Below are positions 49,997-59,012 of a stretch of 64,000 nt of DNA, piece by piece. The notes below the pieces were generated by a model that saw only the letters and a program-made list of their open reading frames with translations, was not told the origin of the DNA and did not search any database. The stretch spans positions 2,241,222 through 2,305,221 of the forward strand of contig NZ_JABWGO010000001.1 in the NCBI RefSeq assembly GCF_013363995.1. Reading direction: 5' to 3'. Numbering within the stretch: the first letter of the stretch is position 1; each line of letters opens with the position of its first letter. This DNA is from Nonomuraea rhodomycinica (lineage in GTDB: Bacteria; Actinomycetota; Actinomycetes; Streptosporangiales; Streptosporangiaceae). The translations under genes were made by a program, and so were the position numbers.

Positions 49997-50758
49997 ATGG
50001 ATCTCGGTATCGCGGGCAAGGTCGCACTCGTCACGGGAGGCAGCGCGGGCATCGGCCTGGCCGCCGCCCGCAGCCTGGCGCGGGAGGGGTGCGACGTCTG
50101 CGTGACGGCCCGCGACCCGGAGCGGCTGGCCGACGCCGTGGTGGGGCTCCAGGAGTTCGGCGGCGTGGTCCACGCGGTGCTGGCCGACGTGGAGGACCCG
50201 GCCTCGGCCGCCCGCGTGGCGGCCGAGACGCGCGACGTGCTGGGACCGGTGGACATCCTCGTGGCCAACGCCGGGGGCCCGCCCGCCGGGCGGTTCACCG
50301 ACAAGAGCATGGAGGAGTGGGAGGTGGCGATCCAGCGCAACCTGCTGGGCACGGTCCGCCTCATCCACGCGGTGCTGCCCGAGATGCGCTCGCGCGGCTG
50401 GGGCCGCATCGTCACGGTCACCAGCCGCTCGGCGCGCGAGGCGCTCGACGGCCTCGCCCTGTCCAACGCCACCCGCTCGGGCGTGGCCGGCATCGTCCGG
50501 ACCCTGGCGCGGGAGGTCGGCGGCGACGGCGTGCTGGTCAACAACGTGATGCCGGGCCCGATCGCGACCGACCGGCTGCGCGAGCTGGCGGGCGGCGACG
50601 AGGGCCTGGCCGGGCGGGCCGCGGCGGTGCCGGTGGGCCGGATCGGCGAGCCCGAGGAGGTGGGCGACGTGGTGGCGTTCCTCGCCAGCGAGCGCGCCTC
50701 GTACGTCAACGGCGTCTCCCTGCTGGTGGACGGCGGGGAGAGCCGGGTCATCGCCTGA
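49997..50758 (+). CDS. atypical short-chain dehydrogenase lacking YxxxK
   Basis: This 253-residue SDR has a normal cofactor site (ALVTGGSAGIGLAAARSLAR) and NAGGPPAGRFTDKSMEEWE near 92. Where the catalytic tyrosine and lysine are expected it has DGLALSNATRSGVAGIVRTL. This LSNxxRxGV form is found in a recognised subgroup annotated as 3-oxoacyl reductase-like, whose activity is uncertain. ATG 49997 follows TATAGT (49984-49989) by seven bases, so it is leaderless. Confidence 0.75.
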   Translation: MDLGIAGKVALVTGGSAGIGLAAARSLAREGCDVCVTARDPERLADAVVGLQEFGGVVHAVLADVEDPASAARVAAETRDVLGPVDILVANAGGPPAGRFTDKSMEEWEVAIQRNLLGTVRLIHAVLPEMRSRGWGRIVTVTSRSAREALDGLALSNATRSGVAGIVRTLAREVGGDGVLVNNVMPGPIATDRLRELAGGDEGLAGRAAAVPVGRIGEPEEVGDVVAFLASERASYVNGVSLLVDGGESRVIA

Positions 50759-50851
50759 CCCCCGCGACTGGACGGCCTGCCGGCACCGACTTACCGGTAG
50801 GCCCGTTTCGCGTGACATGCTTCAAATGAGAACCTCGTGGAAGGCAGGGCC

Positions 50852-52501
50852 ATGGACAAGCCGGTCATCGTGACGGTGGACGACGACCCGGGTGTGTCGC
50901 GGGCGGTCGCCCGTGACCTGCGCCGCCGGTACGGGCAGAGCTACCGGATCGTCCGCGCCGAGGCGGCGGACCAGGGCATCGCGGCCGTCAAGGAGATGCG
51001 CCTGCGCGGCGACGAGGTGGCGGCGATCCTCGCCGACTACCGCATGCCGCAGATGAACGGCGTGGAGTTCCTCGAAGCGGCCATGGACATGTACCCGTAC
51101 GCCCGCCGGGTGCTGCTGACCGCCTACGCCGACACCGACGCCGCGATCCAGGCGATCAACGTGGTGGACCTCGACCACTACCTGCTCAAGCCGTGGGACC
51201 CGCCGGAGGAGAAGTTCTACCCGGTGATCGACGGCCAGCTCGACGCCTGGCACCGCACCGACCGGGTGGAGGTGGCGGAGCTGCGCGTGGTGGGCGACCG
51301 GTGGTCGGCCCCGTCGTACCGGGTGCGCGACTTCCTGGCCCGCAACCACGTCCCGTACCAGTGGATGCTGGCCGAGGACCCCGAGGGCGCCCAGCTCGTC
51401 GCGGCGGTCGGCGAGCAGTGCCACCTGCCGCTGGTGGTCACGGCCGACGGCACGTCCCTGCAGGCGCCCGACCCGTCCACGCTGGCCTCGGCCGTGGGGC
51501 TGTCCACGACACCGGCCACCGACTTCTACGACCTCATCGTGGTCGGCGGCGGCCCGGCCGGGCTGGGGGCGGCGGTCTACGGCGCCTCCGAAGGGCTCAA
51601 CACGGTCCTGGTGGAGGCGCAGGCGTCCGGCGGCCAGGCCGGTCAGAGCTCACGGATCGAGAACTACCTGGGGTTCCCCGACGGCGTCTCGGGCCAGCAG
51701 CTCGCCGACCGGGCCCGCCGGCAGGCGCTGAAGTTCGGCGCCGAGCTGCTGACCGCGCGCAAGGTCACCCACCTGGAGCCGCGCGGCCAGGCCCGGGTGG
51801 TCGGCTTCAAGGACGGCGGCGAGATCGCGGCGCACGCGGTGATCCTGGCCACCGGCGTCACCTACCGGCGCCTGGACGCGCCGGGCCTGGACGAGTTCAC
51901 CGGCCGGGGCGTCTTCTACGGCGCCGCGCTCACCGAGGCGCCGTCGTGCCGCGGCGTGGAGGTCTACATCGTGGGCGCGGCCAACTCGGCCGGGCAGGCC
52001 GCGGTCTACCTGTCGGGATTCGCGAGCAAGGTCCATCTGTTGGTGAGAGGTGATGGATTGGAGAGGTCCATGTCCCACTACCTCATCGAGCAGATCGACG
52101 CGATCCCCAACATCGAGGTCCACACCCAGACCCAGGTCACCGGAGGCAGCGGCGACGGGCACCTGGAGCGGCTCACGCTCAGCACGAAGGGCGAGGAGCG
52201 CACCGTCGACGCGCAGTGGCTGTTCGTCTTCATCGGCGCCGAGCCGTACACCTCCTGGCTGGGCGACACGGTCGAGCGCGACTCCAAGGGCTTCGTGCTG
52301 ACGGGGCCCGACCTGCTGCAGGGCGGGCGGCGTCCGCGCAACTGGACGCTGCGCCGCGAGCCGTACTACCTGGAGACCAACGTCCCCGGCGTGCTGGCCG
52401 CGGGCGACGTGCGCGCCGAGTCGATCAAGCGGGTCGCCTCGGCCGTCGGGGAGGGCGCGATGGCCGTCGCGCTCGTGCACCGCTACCTGGAGAAGCAGTG
52501 A
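50852..52501 (+). CDS. fused response-regulator receiver and thioredoxin-reductase-like flavoprotein
   Basis: The 549-residue protein joins a receiver domain (acidic D10-D12, phospho-acceptor D62 in LADYRMPQMNG, lysine in YLLKPWDPPEE) to a short thioredoxin-like segment and an FAD/NADPH oxidoreductase (VVGGGPAGLGAA near 230; VGAANSAGQAAVYLSGF near 373; GVLAAGDVRAES near 513). The CxxC dithiol of true thioredoxin reductases is missing; PSCRG stands at its place. Phosphorylation may control redox output. It overlaps the kinase gene (GTGA), which is the obvious phosphodonor. Confidence 0.85.
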   Translation: MDKPVIVTVDDDPGVSRAVARDLRRRYGQSYRIVRAEAADQGIAAVKEMRLRGDEVAAILADYRMPQMNGVEFLEAAMDMYPYARRVLLTAYADTDAAIQAINVVDLDHYLLKPWDPPEEKFYPVIDGQLDAWHRTDRVEVAELRVVGDRWSAPSYRVRDFLARNHVPYQWMLAEDPEGAQLVAAVGEQCHLPLVVTADGTSLQAPDPSTLASAVGLSTTPATDFYDLIVVGGGPAGLGAAVYGASEGLNTVLVEAQASGGQAGQSSRIENYLGFPDGVSGQQLADRARRQALKFGAELLTARKVTHLEPRGQARVVGFKDGGEIAAHAVILATGVTYRRLDAPGLDEFTGRGVFYGAALTEAPSCRGVEVYIVGAANSAGQAAVYLSGFASKVHLLVRGDGLERSMSHYLIEQIDAIPNIEVHTQTQVTGGSGDGHLERLTLSTKGEERTVDAQWLFVFIGAEPYTSWLGDTVERDSKGFVLTGPDLLQGGRRPRNWTLRREPYYLETNVPGVLAAGDVRAESIKRVASAVGEGAMAVALVHRYLEKQ

Positions 52502-53937
52502 CCACCACCACGATCGACATCGACGAGCTGCGCAAGCTGTTCCTGTTCGAGCGGCTCACCGACGAGCAGCTCACCAAGCTGGCCATGAGCGGCCAGGTGC
52601 GGTCGTACCAGGCCGGCGACCTGGTCGTCCGGCAGGGCGACCCCGCCGAGTGCTTCGCGGTGCTCATCGAGGGCGAGGTCCAGATGGTCCAGGAGACCGT
52701 CAGCGCCGGCACCGTCGCGATGCCCCGCACCTCCCAGCCCGGCGTGTACGGCGGGGCGACCTCCGCCTACCTGGGCGACCGGGCGCCGCAGACCTACCAG
52801 AACTCGCTGCGGGCCACCGCGCCGACCCGGATGTTCCTGCTGCCGGCCCGGAAGTTCGCGCACATCGTGGCCGAGTGGTTCCCGATGGCGATGCACCTGC
52901 TCGACGGCATGCTGTCGGGCGGCCGGATGCAGCGGGAGGTCATCGACCGCAGGCAGCGGCTGACGGCGCTCGGCACGATCACCGCGGGGCTCACCCACGA
53001 GCTGAACAACCCGGCCGCCGCGGCGGTGCGGGCCGTGGGCGAGCTGCGCACGCTGATCAGGTCGTCCCGGATGGAGCTGGCGCAGCTGGCCGAGAACGGC
53101 ATACCGCCGGAGCGGCTGCGCGCGCTGGTCGAGATGCAGGAGAGCTGCACCGAGGCCCTGGGCAAGCTGCCGCCGCGCTCCCCGCTGGAGATCTCCGACG
53201 CCGAGGACGAGCTGGGCGAGGCGCTGGAGGAGCTGGGCGTGGACGGCGCCTGGGAGCTGGCCCCGGCGCTGGTCCAGGCCGGTTTCGGCCCGGCGCACCT
53301 GGACAAGGTGCGCAGGAAGGTGGGCGACGAGCACGCCCCGGCCGCGCTGCGCTGGCTGTCGGAGGCGGTCGAAATCTCGCAGATGCTGGGCGAGGTGACC
53401 GAGGCCACCGAGCGCATCGCGTCGCTGATCCGCTCGGCCAAGCAGTACTCCCAGATGGATCGCGCGCCGTTCCAGATCCTGGACGTGCACGACCTGCTCG
53501 ACAGCACGATCGCGATCTTCCGCGGGAAGATCCCGCCGGGCATCAGCGTGGTCACCGACTACGACCGGACGCTGCCCCCGATCCCCGCCTACGGCGGCGA
53601 GCTGAACCAGGTGTGGACGAACCTCATCCACAACGCCCTCGACGCCATGGGCGAGGAGGGCACGCTGACGATCCGCACCGCGCACGACGAGGACGAGGCG
53701 ATCGTCGAGATCGGCGACACCGGCCCCGGCGTGCCCGACGCGATCAAGGACCGGATCTTCGAGCCGTTCTTCACCACCAAGAGCGTCGGCCAGGGCACCG
53801 GGCTCGGGCTGGACATCTCGTACCGGATCATCGCCGGGCGGCACGGCGGCGAGATCAAGGTGCGGTCGGTGCCCGGCGAGACGTGGTTCGAGGTGCGCCT
53901 GCCGCTGCGCGAGCCCGCCTCCTCCACCGAGGAGTGA
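52498..53937 (+). CDS. sensor histidine kinase with cyclic-nucleotide-binding domain
   Basis: This 479-residue soluble kinase starts with a cNMP-binding fold (FLFERLTDEQLTKLAMSGQV; YQAGDLVVRQGDPAECFAVL), then has a DHp helix with His167 in GLTHELNNPAAAA, a long helical insertion and a HATPase domain (NQVWTNLIHNALDAMGEEGT; IGDTGPGVPD; GTGLGLDIS). No membrane segment is seen. It is coupled to the receiver-flavoprotein gene, so the two form a cytoplasmic signalling pair linking a nucleotide or similar ligand to redox activity. Confidence 0.9.
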   Translation: MTTTTIDIDELRKLFLFERLTDEQLTKLAMSGQVRSYQAGDLVVRQGDPAECFAVLIEGEVQMVQETVSAGTVAMPRTSQPGVYGGATSAYLGDRAPQTYQNSLRATAPTRMFLLPARKFAHIVAEWFPMAMHLLDGMLSGGRMQREVIDRRQRLTALGTITAGLTHELNNPAAAAVRAVGELRTLIRSSRMELAQLAENGIPPERLRALVEMQESCTEALGKLPPRSPLEISDAEDELGEALEELGVDGAWELAPALVQAGFGPAHLDKVRRKVGDEHAPAALRWLSEAVEISQMLGEVTEATERIASLIRSAKQYSQMDRAPFQILDVHDLLDSTIAIFRGKIPPGISVVTDYDRTLPPIPAYGGELNQVWTNLIHNALDAMGEEGTLTIRTAHDEDEAIVEIGDTGPGVPDAIKDRIFEPFFTTKSVGQGTGLGLDISYRIIAGRHGGEIKVRSVPGETWFEVRLPLREPASSTEE

Positions 53938-53968
53938 CACAGCGGAGTGACCCGGACGCGGGGACGGC

Positions 53969-54940
53969 TCAGCCGATCAGGCGGCCGTCCTCCCGACGGA
54001 TCCAGTAACGGCGCAGCACGCGCAGCACCACCGACACGTCCAGGGCGTTGATGCCCGGCAGGTGGGCGAGGTCGCGGGTGAGGAAGTCGCCGAGCTCCTC
54101 CTCGTGCCGGAAGACGCCCTGGTGGATGACCGACGTGGTGCCGGCCACGATGCTCACGTAGCGGGCCGAGGGGTGGCGGGCCAGTTCCTCGGCCACCGGC
54201 TGGATGGCGCCGGGCGAGGTGGTCAGCGCGACGATGACCTCCAGCGCGTAGCCCAGCAGGGCGGGCTCGACCTCAACCCTCGGCCGGACGACGCCGCGCC
54301 GCAGCAGCGACTGGATCGCCCGGTAGGCGGTCGACTGGCTCATGCCGAGGGCGCGGGCGGCCTGCGCCGCGGTGATGCGGCCGTTGGCGCGCAGCAGCCG
54401 CAGGACGCCGCCCTCCTCGGGGCCCGTGACCGCGGGCCTCGCGGGCAGGGGCTCCTCGGCCTCGGCCAGGGCCTTGACCTGGTCGTCGGCGAGCCGGCGC
54501 AGCCGCCACGAGTCGGCCTTGGTCAGCGCGCGCAGCACCAGCTCCGCGTGGGTGGACACCACGCCCGGCACGGCCGGGACGCGGGTGGTCAGCAGCTCGC
54601 GGGCCTGCGCGCGGTCGGCCGGGTGCAGGGCGCAGTAGACGTCGGCCCGGCCGGTGGTCTCGGCCACGAGCTGGGCCTCCGGCAGCTCGGCCAGCGCGGC
54701 CGCGACCCGCTCGGTCGCGCCCGGCGCGGTCTTCACCCAGACGTGGCGCGGGTTGCCGTCGGCGTGGACCGACCATTCGGCCTGCCCGATCACGCGCAGG
54801 ACGCGCCGCTCCTCCAGCCGGCCGAGGCGCCGCCCGACCGTGCTGGGCGACATGCCGAGCACGTCGGCGAGCGCCGCGGCCGAGGCGCGCGGCGCGATCT
54901 GCAGGGCGGCGACCAGGTCGAGGTCCGCGTCGTCCAACAC
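53969..54940 (-). CDS. Lrp/AsnC family regulator with two tandem units
   Basis: The 323-residue protein holds two Lrp-type modules. The first has VLDDADLDLVAALQIAPRAS and MSPSTVGRRLGRLEERRVLR, the second LLRANGRITAAQAARALGMS and QSTAYRAIQSLLRRGVVRP; each is followed by a RAM-like ligand domain. GTG 54940 follows TACAGT (54952-54947) by six bases, so it is leaderless; a longer frame to 55012 is less likely. It is divergent from the abgT transporter and probably controls it. Confidence 0.8.
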   Translation of the reverse strand: MLDDADLDLVAALQIAPRASAAALADVLGMSPSTVGRRLGRLEERRVLRVIGQAEWSVHADGNPRHVWVKTAPGATERVAAALAELPEAQLVAETTGRADVYCALHPADRAQARELLTTRVPAVPGVVSTHAELVLRALTKADSWRLRRLADDQVKALAEAEEPLPARPAVTGPEEGGVLRLLRANGRITAAQAARALGMSQSTAYRAIQSLLRRGVVRPRVEVEPALLGYALEVIVALTTSPGAIQPVAEELARHPSARYVSIVAGTTSVIHQGVFRHEEELGDFLTRDLAHLPGINALDVSVVLRVLRRYWIRREDGRLIG

Positions 54941-54946
54941 ACCGAG

Positions 54947-54965
54947 ACTGTATCGCGCATGCGAT
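54947..54965. promoter_or_regulatory. lrp promoter with ATCGC-GCAT-GCGAT inverted repeat
   Basis: The leftward -10 (TACAGT, 54952-54947) overlaps the inverted repeat ATCGC (54952-54956) / GCGAT (54961-54965). It is a likely binding site for the Lrp-type regulator in the lrp-abgT intergenic region. Confidence 0.5.
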
Positions 54966-55064
54966 GGCAAAGAAGCGACCGATTCAGTCAAGCCGGAGTG
55001 TCTGCTTGCCATATTCCGTCATAGTGCGTGTAATGGATGGCCATAAACGCAGGAGGAGGATCGG

Positions 55065-56615
55065 GTGGGCACGACCGGGGCGACCGCGGAGTCACGACCG
55101 CTGAACGGCATGCTGCGCGCCCTCGGCGGCATCGAGCGGCTCGGCAACCGGCTGCCCCACCCGTTCTGGCTGTTCGTCATCCTCAGCGCGGCGCTGGCGC
55201 TGGCGAGCTGGGGCCTCGCGGCGGCGGGCGTGTCGGCGGTGAACCCGGCCACCTCCAAGACCGTGGCGGTCAAGAACCTGCTGTCGGCCGACGGCGTGCG
55301 GATGATGGTCGGCGACGCGATCGAGAACTTCACCTCCTTCCCGCCGCTCGGCACCATCCTCGTCGTCATGCTCGGCGTCGCGGTCGCCGAGCGGTCCGGG
55401 CTGCTCGCCGCCGTGCTGCGCTCCGGGGTGTCGAAGGTGTCGCCGCGCTGGGTGACGTTCGCGCTGGCCTTCACCGGCATGGTGGCGCACGTCGCCTCCG
55501 ACGCGGCGTACGTGGTGCTCATCCCGCTCGGCGCGCTGGCCTTCCGGGCCGTGGGCCGCAGCCCGGTGCTGGGCGTGGTCGTGGCGTTCGTGTCGGTCTC
55601 GGCCGGCTACGACGCGAGCCCGCTCGTCACGCCGGTGGACGCCATCCTGTCCGGGCTGACCACCGCGGCGGCCCACACCGTCGATCCCGCCTACGTCGTC
55701 ACCCCGCTGGCCAACTACTTCTTCTCCCTCGCCTCCTCGCTCGTGCTGGCCGCCACGATCACGCTGGTGACCGAGAAGCTGCTCGCCCGCCGGGCCGAGG
55801 CGCTGCCGGCCGACGAGGACGCCGAGGCCCTGAAGGACGACCTGGGCGAGCTGGCCCTGCGCCCCGAGGAGCGCCGCGGGCTGCGCGCCGCGCTACTCAC
55901 GCTCGTCGTGTTCGTCGCCGCCGTGGTGCTGGCGGTGCTGCCCTCAGGCTCGCCGCTGCGCGGCGAGGGCGGCAGCATCGTGCGCTCGCCGCTGCTCACC
56001 TCCATCGCGGTCTTCCTCGCGCTGGCGTTCCTGGCCGCCGGCTGGGCGTACGGCAGGGCGGCCGGCACCGTCACCTCCGGCCGGGACGTGCCCGCGTTCA
56101 TGGCCCACGGCATGCGCGAGCTGGCCCCGATCCTCGTGCTGTTCTTCGCGATCTCGCAGTTCCTGGCGTACTTCAGGTGGAGCGGGATCGGCGAGGTCCT
56201 CGCCATCGACGGCGCGGGCCTGCTGAAGTCGGCCGGCGTCACCGGCCCGGTCGTCTTCCTCGGCATCCTGGCCGTGGTGACCGTCATCAACCTGGTCGTG
56301 ACCAGCGGCTCGGCGCAGTGGGCGCTGGTCGGGCCGGTGTTCGTGCCGATGCTGATGCTGCTGGACATCCCGCCGGAGTACACCCAGGCGCTCTACCGCA
56401 TCGCCGACTCCTGCACCAACGCGATCACGCCGATGAGCCCCTACTTCGTGATGGCGCTCGGCTTCCTGCAGCGCTACCGCCGCTCGGCCGGCATCGGCAC
56501 GCTGGCCTCGATGACCGTTCCGCTGTCGCTCACGCTGCTCGTGGTATGGACAGTGCTGTTCTTCGTGTTCTGGTGGCTCGGCCTCCCGCTGGGCCCCGGC
56601 GCACCCGTCCGCTAG
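55065..56615 (+). CDS. abgT: AbgT family transporter (p-aminobenzoyl-glutamate type)
   Basis: The 516-residue membrane protein has the AbgT pattern: an N-terminal PHPFWLFVILSAALALASWG, AIENFTSFPPLGTILVVMLG near 87, VSAGYDASPLVTPVDAILSG near 177 and the C-terminal TSGSAQWALVGPVFVPMLML with SCTNAITPMSPYF. AbgT proteins take up p-aminobenzoyl-glutamate or export antifolates. GTG 55065 has AGGAGGAGG upstream. The M20 peptidase gene follows 46 bases later, giving an uptake-and-hydrolysis pair. Confidence 0.9.
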   Translation: MGTTGATAESRPLNGMLRALGGIERLGNRLPHPFWLFVILSAALALASWGLAAAGVSAVNPATSKTVAVKNLLSADGVRMMVGDAIENFTSFPPLGTILVVMLGVAVAERSGLLAAVLRSGVSKVSPRWVTFALAFTGMVAHVASDAAYVVLIPLGALAFRAVGRSPVLGVVVAFVSVSAGYDASPLVTPVDAILSGLTTAAAHTVDPAYVVTPLANYFFSLASSLVLAATITLVTEKLLARRAEALPADEDAEALKDDLGELALRPEERRGLRAALLTLVVFVAAVVLAVLPSGSPLRGEGGSIVRSPLLTSIAVFLALAFLAAGWAYGRAAGTVTSGRDVPAFMAHGMRELAPILVLFFAISQFLAYFRWSGIGEVLAIDGAGLLKSAGVTGPVVFLGILAVVTVINLVVTSGSAQWALVGPVFVPMLMLLDIPPEYTQALYRIADSCTNAITPMSPYFVMALGFLQRYRRSAGIGTLASMTVPLSLTLLVVWTVLFFVFWWLGLPLGPGAPVR

Positions 56616-56661
56616 CCCCCAGAGCCGGGGCGGCCGTCCGGCGGCCCCAGGAAGGAGACTT

Positions 56662-57795
56662 GTGTCGATCACCGACTGGACCCGGGAGGCCCTGCCCGCC
56701 ATGCTCGACGACCTCCGCACGGTCGTCGAGCTGGAGACCCACAGCTCCGACAAGGCCATGCTGACCGCCGGTCTGAGCGGCGTGCGCGCCCTCGCCGCCG
56801 AGCGGCTGGGCCCGCCCGACGTGGCCGCCGTGCACGACGGCGGCGAGCTCGGCGACGTGCTGGAGCTGACCTACCACGGCACCGCTCCCGGCACCGTGCT
56901 CATGGCCAGCCACTACGACACGGTGTGGCCGACGGGCACGCTGGCCGCGTGGCCGTTCACCGTGTCGGGGGGCAAGGCGACCGGCCCGGGCGTGTTCGAC
57001 ATGAAGACGGGCCTGGTGCAGTCGATCTGGGCGCTGCGCGGGCTGCGCGAGCTGGGCCTGCCCCACCCGTCGGTGCGGCTGCTGTTCAACGGCGACGAGG
57101 AGATCGGCAGCCCGTTCTCCCGCCCGTACATCGAGGCCGCCAGCGAGGACGCGCTGGCGACGCTGGTGTTCGAGGCGTCGGGCGGCGGCGCGCTGAAGAC
57201 GGCGCGCAAGGGCGTCGGCCTGTTCGACGTGACCGTGACCGGGATCGAGGCGCACGCGGGCCTCGACCCCGAGGCGGGGGCGAGCGCCGTCCACGCGCTG
57301 GCCGAGATCATCACCCAGGTCACCGGGGCGGCCGCCCCCGAGCGCGGCACCACGGTCAACGTCGGCCTGGTCAGCGGCGGCACCGGCCGCAACGTCGCGG
57401 CGGGACACGCCACGGCGGGCATCGACGTGCGGGTCAGCGAGCCGTCGGAGATGGCCCGGGTCGAGGAGGCGTTCGCCGCGGTGCGGGCCGCCGACCCGCG
57501 CGTCTCGGTCACCGTGTCGGGCGTGTGGAACCGGCCGCCGATGACGCAGAACCCCGCCTCGCAGCGGCTGTTCAAGGAGGCCCAGGCGGTGGCGGCGGGC
57601 TTCGGGATGCCGCTGGAGGAGATCTCGGTGGGCGGCGCCAGCGACGCGAACTTCGTCTCGGCGCTGGGCCGGCCGGTGCTGGACGGCCTGGGCGCGGTGG
57701 GCGGCGGCGCGCACGCGCGGCACGAGCACGTGGTCGTCGGCCACATCCCGGAGCGGACGGCGCTGACGATGGGGCTGATCACCGCCCTGGCCTGA
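56662..57795 (+). CDS. M20 metallopeptidase (carboxypeptidase G2-like)
   Basis: The 377-residue dizinc enzyme has MASHYDTVWPTGTLAAWPFT near 81 (His, Asp ligands), GPGVFDMKTGLVQSIWALRG near 107, LLFNGDEEIGSPFSRPYIEA near 144 (catalytic Glu) and GGGAHARHEHVVVGHIPERT at the end (His). This order fits glutamate carboxypeptidases that split p-aminobenzoyl-glutamate or folate. With AbgT it likely recycles folate fragments. GTG 56662 has AAGGAG six bases upstream. Confidence 0.85.
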   Translation: MSITDWTREALPAMLDDLRTVVELETHSSDKAMLTAGLSGVRALAAERLGPPDVAAVHDGGELGDVLELTYHGTAPGTVLMASHYDTVWPTGTLAAWPFTVSGGKATGPGVFDMKTGLVQSIWALRGLRELGLPHPSVRLLFNGDEEIGSPFSRPYIEAASEDALATLVFEASGGGALKTARKGVGLFDVTVTGIEAHAGLDPEAGASAVHALAEIITQVTGAAAPERGTTVNVGLVSGGTGRNVAAGHATAGIDVRVSEPSEMARVEEAFAAVRAADPRVSVTVSGVWNRPPMTQNPASQRLFKEAQAVAAGFGMPLEEISVGGASDANFVSALGRPVLDGLGAVGGGAHARHEHVVVGHIPERTALTMGLITALA

Positions 57796-57867
57796 GACGC
57801 CGGGGAAGGCGGCCGGGACAAAGCTTCGCGTGGCGGGGGTCTCAAGCGGGGGTGAACCTGATACGCT

Positions 57868-57889
57868 CCCAAGCGAGCGCTTGGTTTAC
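57868..57889. promoter_or_regulatory. KstR2-type operator, extended form, before second LLM gene
   Basis: CCAAGCG-AG-CGCTTGG is a 16-base palindrome (57869-57884) directly after a possible -10 (TACGCT, 57862-57867). The 20 bases from 57870 (CAAGCGAGCGCTTGGTTTAC) are identical to 2463-2482. Confidence 0.8.
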
Positions 57890-57908
57890 CCCTCCGAGAG
57901 GCCGCCGC

Positions 57909-58964
57909 ATGAAGTTCTCAACCTTCCACCTCTTCCACCGTTTCGACGGGCAGAGCTTCGAGGACGTCTACGCCTACCATCTGGAGCTCATCGAGCTGGC
58001 CGAGGAGCTGGGCTTCGACGGGGTGCGGCTGGCCGAGCACCACTTCCGCGACTACGGCGTGGCGCCCAACCTGTTCACCATGCTGGCCCACGCCGCCGCC
58101 CGCACCTCGCGCCTGCGGCTCGGCACCGGCATCGTGGTGCTGCCGCTGCACAACCCCATACACGTGGCCGAGGAGGCCGCCCAGGTGGACGTGCTCTCCG
58201 GCGGGCGCCTGGACCTCGGCATCGGCCGCGGCTACCAGAGCTACGAGTTCGAGGGCTTCGGCGTGGACCTGGCCGAGGCCCGCGACCGCTTCAACGAGGC
58301 GCTGGAGGTGATCCTGGGCCTCTGGACGCGCGAGTCGTTCCAGCACGAGGGCAAGTTCTACCGGACCGGCACCGAGGTGTCGCTGGTCCCCCGCCCCCTC
58401 CAGGCCCCGCACCCGCCGCTGCACGTGGCCGCCGTGTCGCCCGAGACCGTCACCATGTACGCCGAGCGCGGGCTGCCCATCCTGGCCGACCCCGTGGCGA
58501 CGTTCCGCAAGGTCGTCAAGGCGGCCGAGACGTGGCGGGACACCGCGGCCCGCGCCGGGCACGGCACGGACGCCGAACTGGTCGTGGCGCGCAGCGTCTA
58601 CGTGGCGCCGACCGCCGAGCAGGCGCGCGACGACCAGGCCCGCTTCGAGGCGGCCTTCGACCGCTCGCGCATCTTCAACGAGCGCAGCGCGCCCATCGAC
58701 CCGCGCACGGGCAAGGCCGCGCAGGGCTTCGAGTACTACCAGGACCGCTACCTCAAGGGCGGCAGCCTGTCGCCGGACTTCCGGTGGGAGCAGCTCGACG
58801 TGATCGGCGACCCGGCGCGGGTCGTCGAGCAGATCACGCTGCTGCGCGACGCCGGCTTCGCCAACCTGCTGTGCGACTTCGGCAGCACGCGGCCCATGCC
58901 GCTGGAGGAGATGAAGAAGGTCATGCGCTTCTTCGCCGCCGAGGTCATGCCCGCCTTCGCCTGA
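57909..58964 (+). CDS. luciferase-like flavin-dependent monooxygenase, second copy
   Basis: The 351-residue LLM protein has VRLAEHHFRDYGVAPNLFTM near 42, LGTGIVVLPLHNPIHVAEEA near 79, VDVLSGGRLDLGIGRGYQSY near 101 and PRPLQAPHPPLHVAAVSPET near 163. These are the same landmarks as in the protein at 2502 with moderate divergence. GAGAGG precedes ATG 57909. It is the first gene after a KstR2-type operator and is followed by an acyl-CoA synthetase-like gene. Oxygenation of a steroid-derived CoA ester or ketone is an inference. Confidence 0.8.
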   Translation: MKFSTFHLFHRFDGQSFEDVYAYHLELIELAEELGFDGVRLAEHHFRDYGVAPNLFTMLAHAAARTSRLRLGTGIVVLPLHNPIHVAEEAAQVDVLSGGRLDLGIGRGYQSYEFEGFGVDLAEARDRFNEALEVILGLWTRESFQHEGKFYRTGTEVSLVPRPLQAPHPPLHVAAVSPETVTMYAERGLPILADPVATFRKVVKAAETWRDTAARAGHGTDAELVVARSVYVAPTAEQARDDQARFEAAFDRSRIFNERSAPIDPRTGKAAQGFEYYQDRYLKGGSLSPDFRWEQLDVIGDPARVVEQITLLRDAGFANLLCDFGSTRPMPLEEMKKVMRFFAAEVMPAFA

Positions 58965-59012
58965 CCCCTCGCCGTCCCTCGACCCCCCGGCGTTCACCCC
59001 CCTGGAGGCGCG

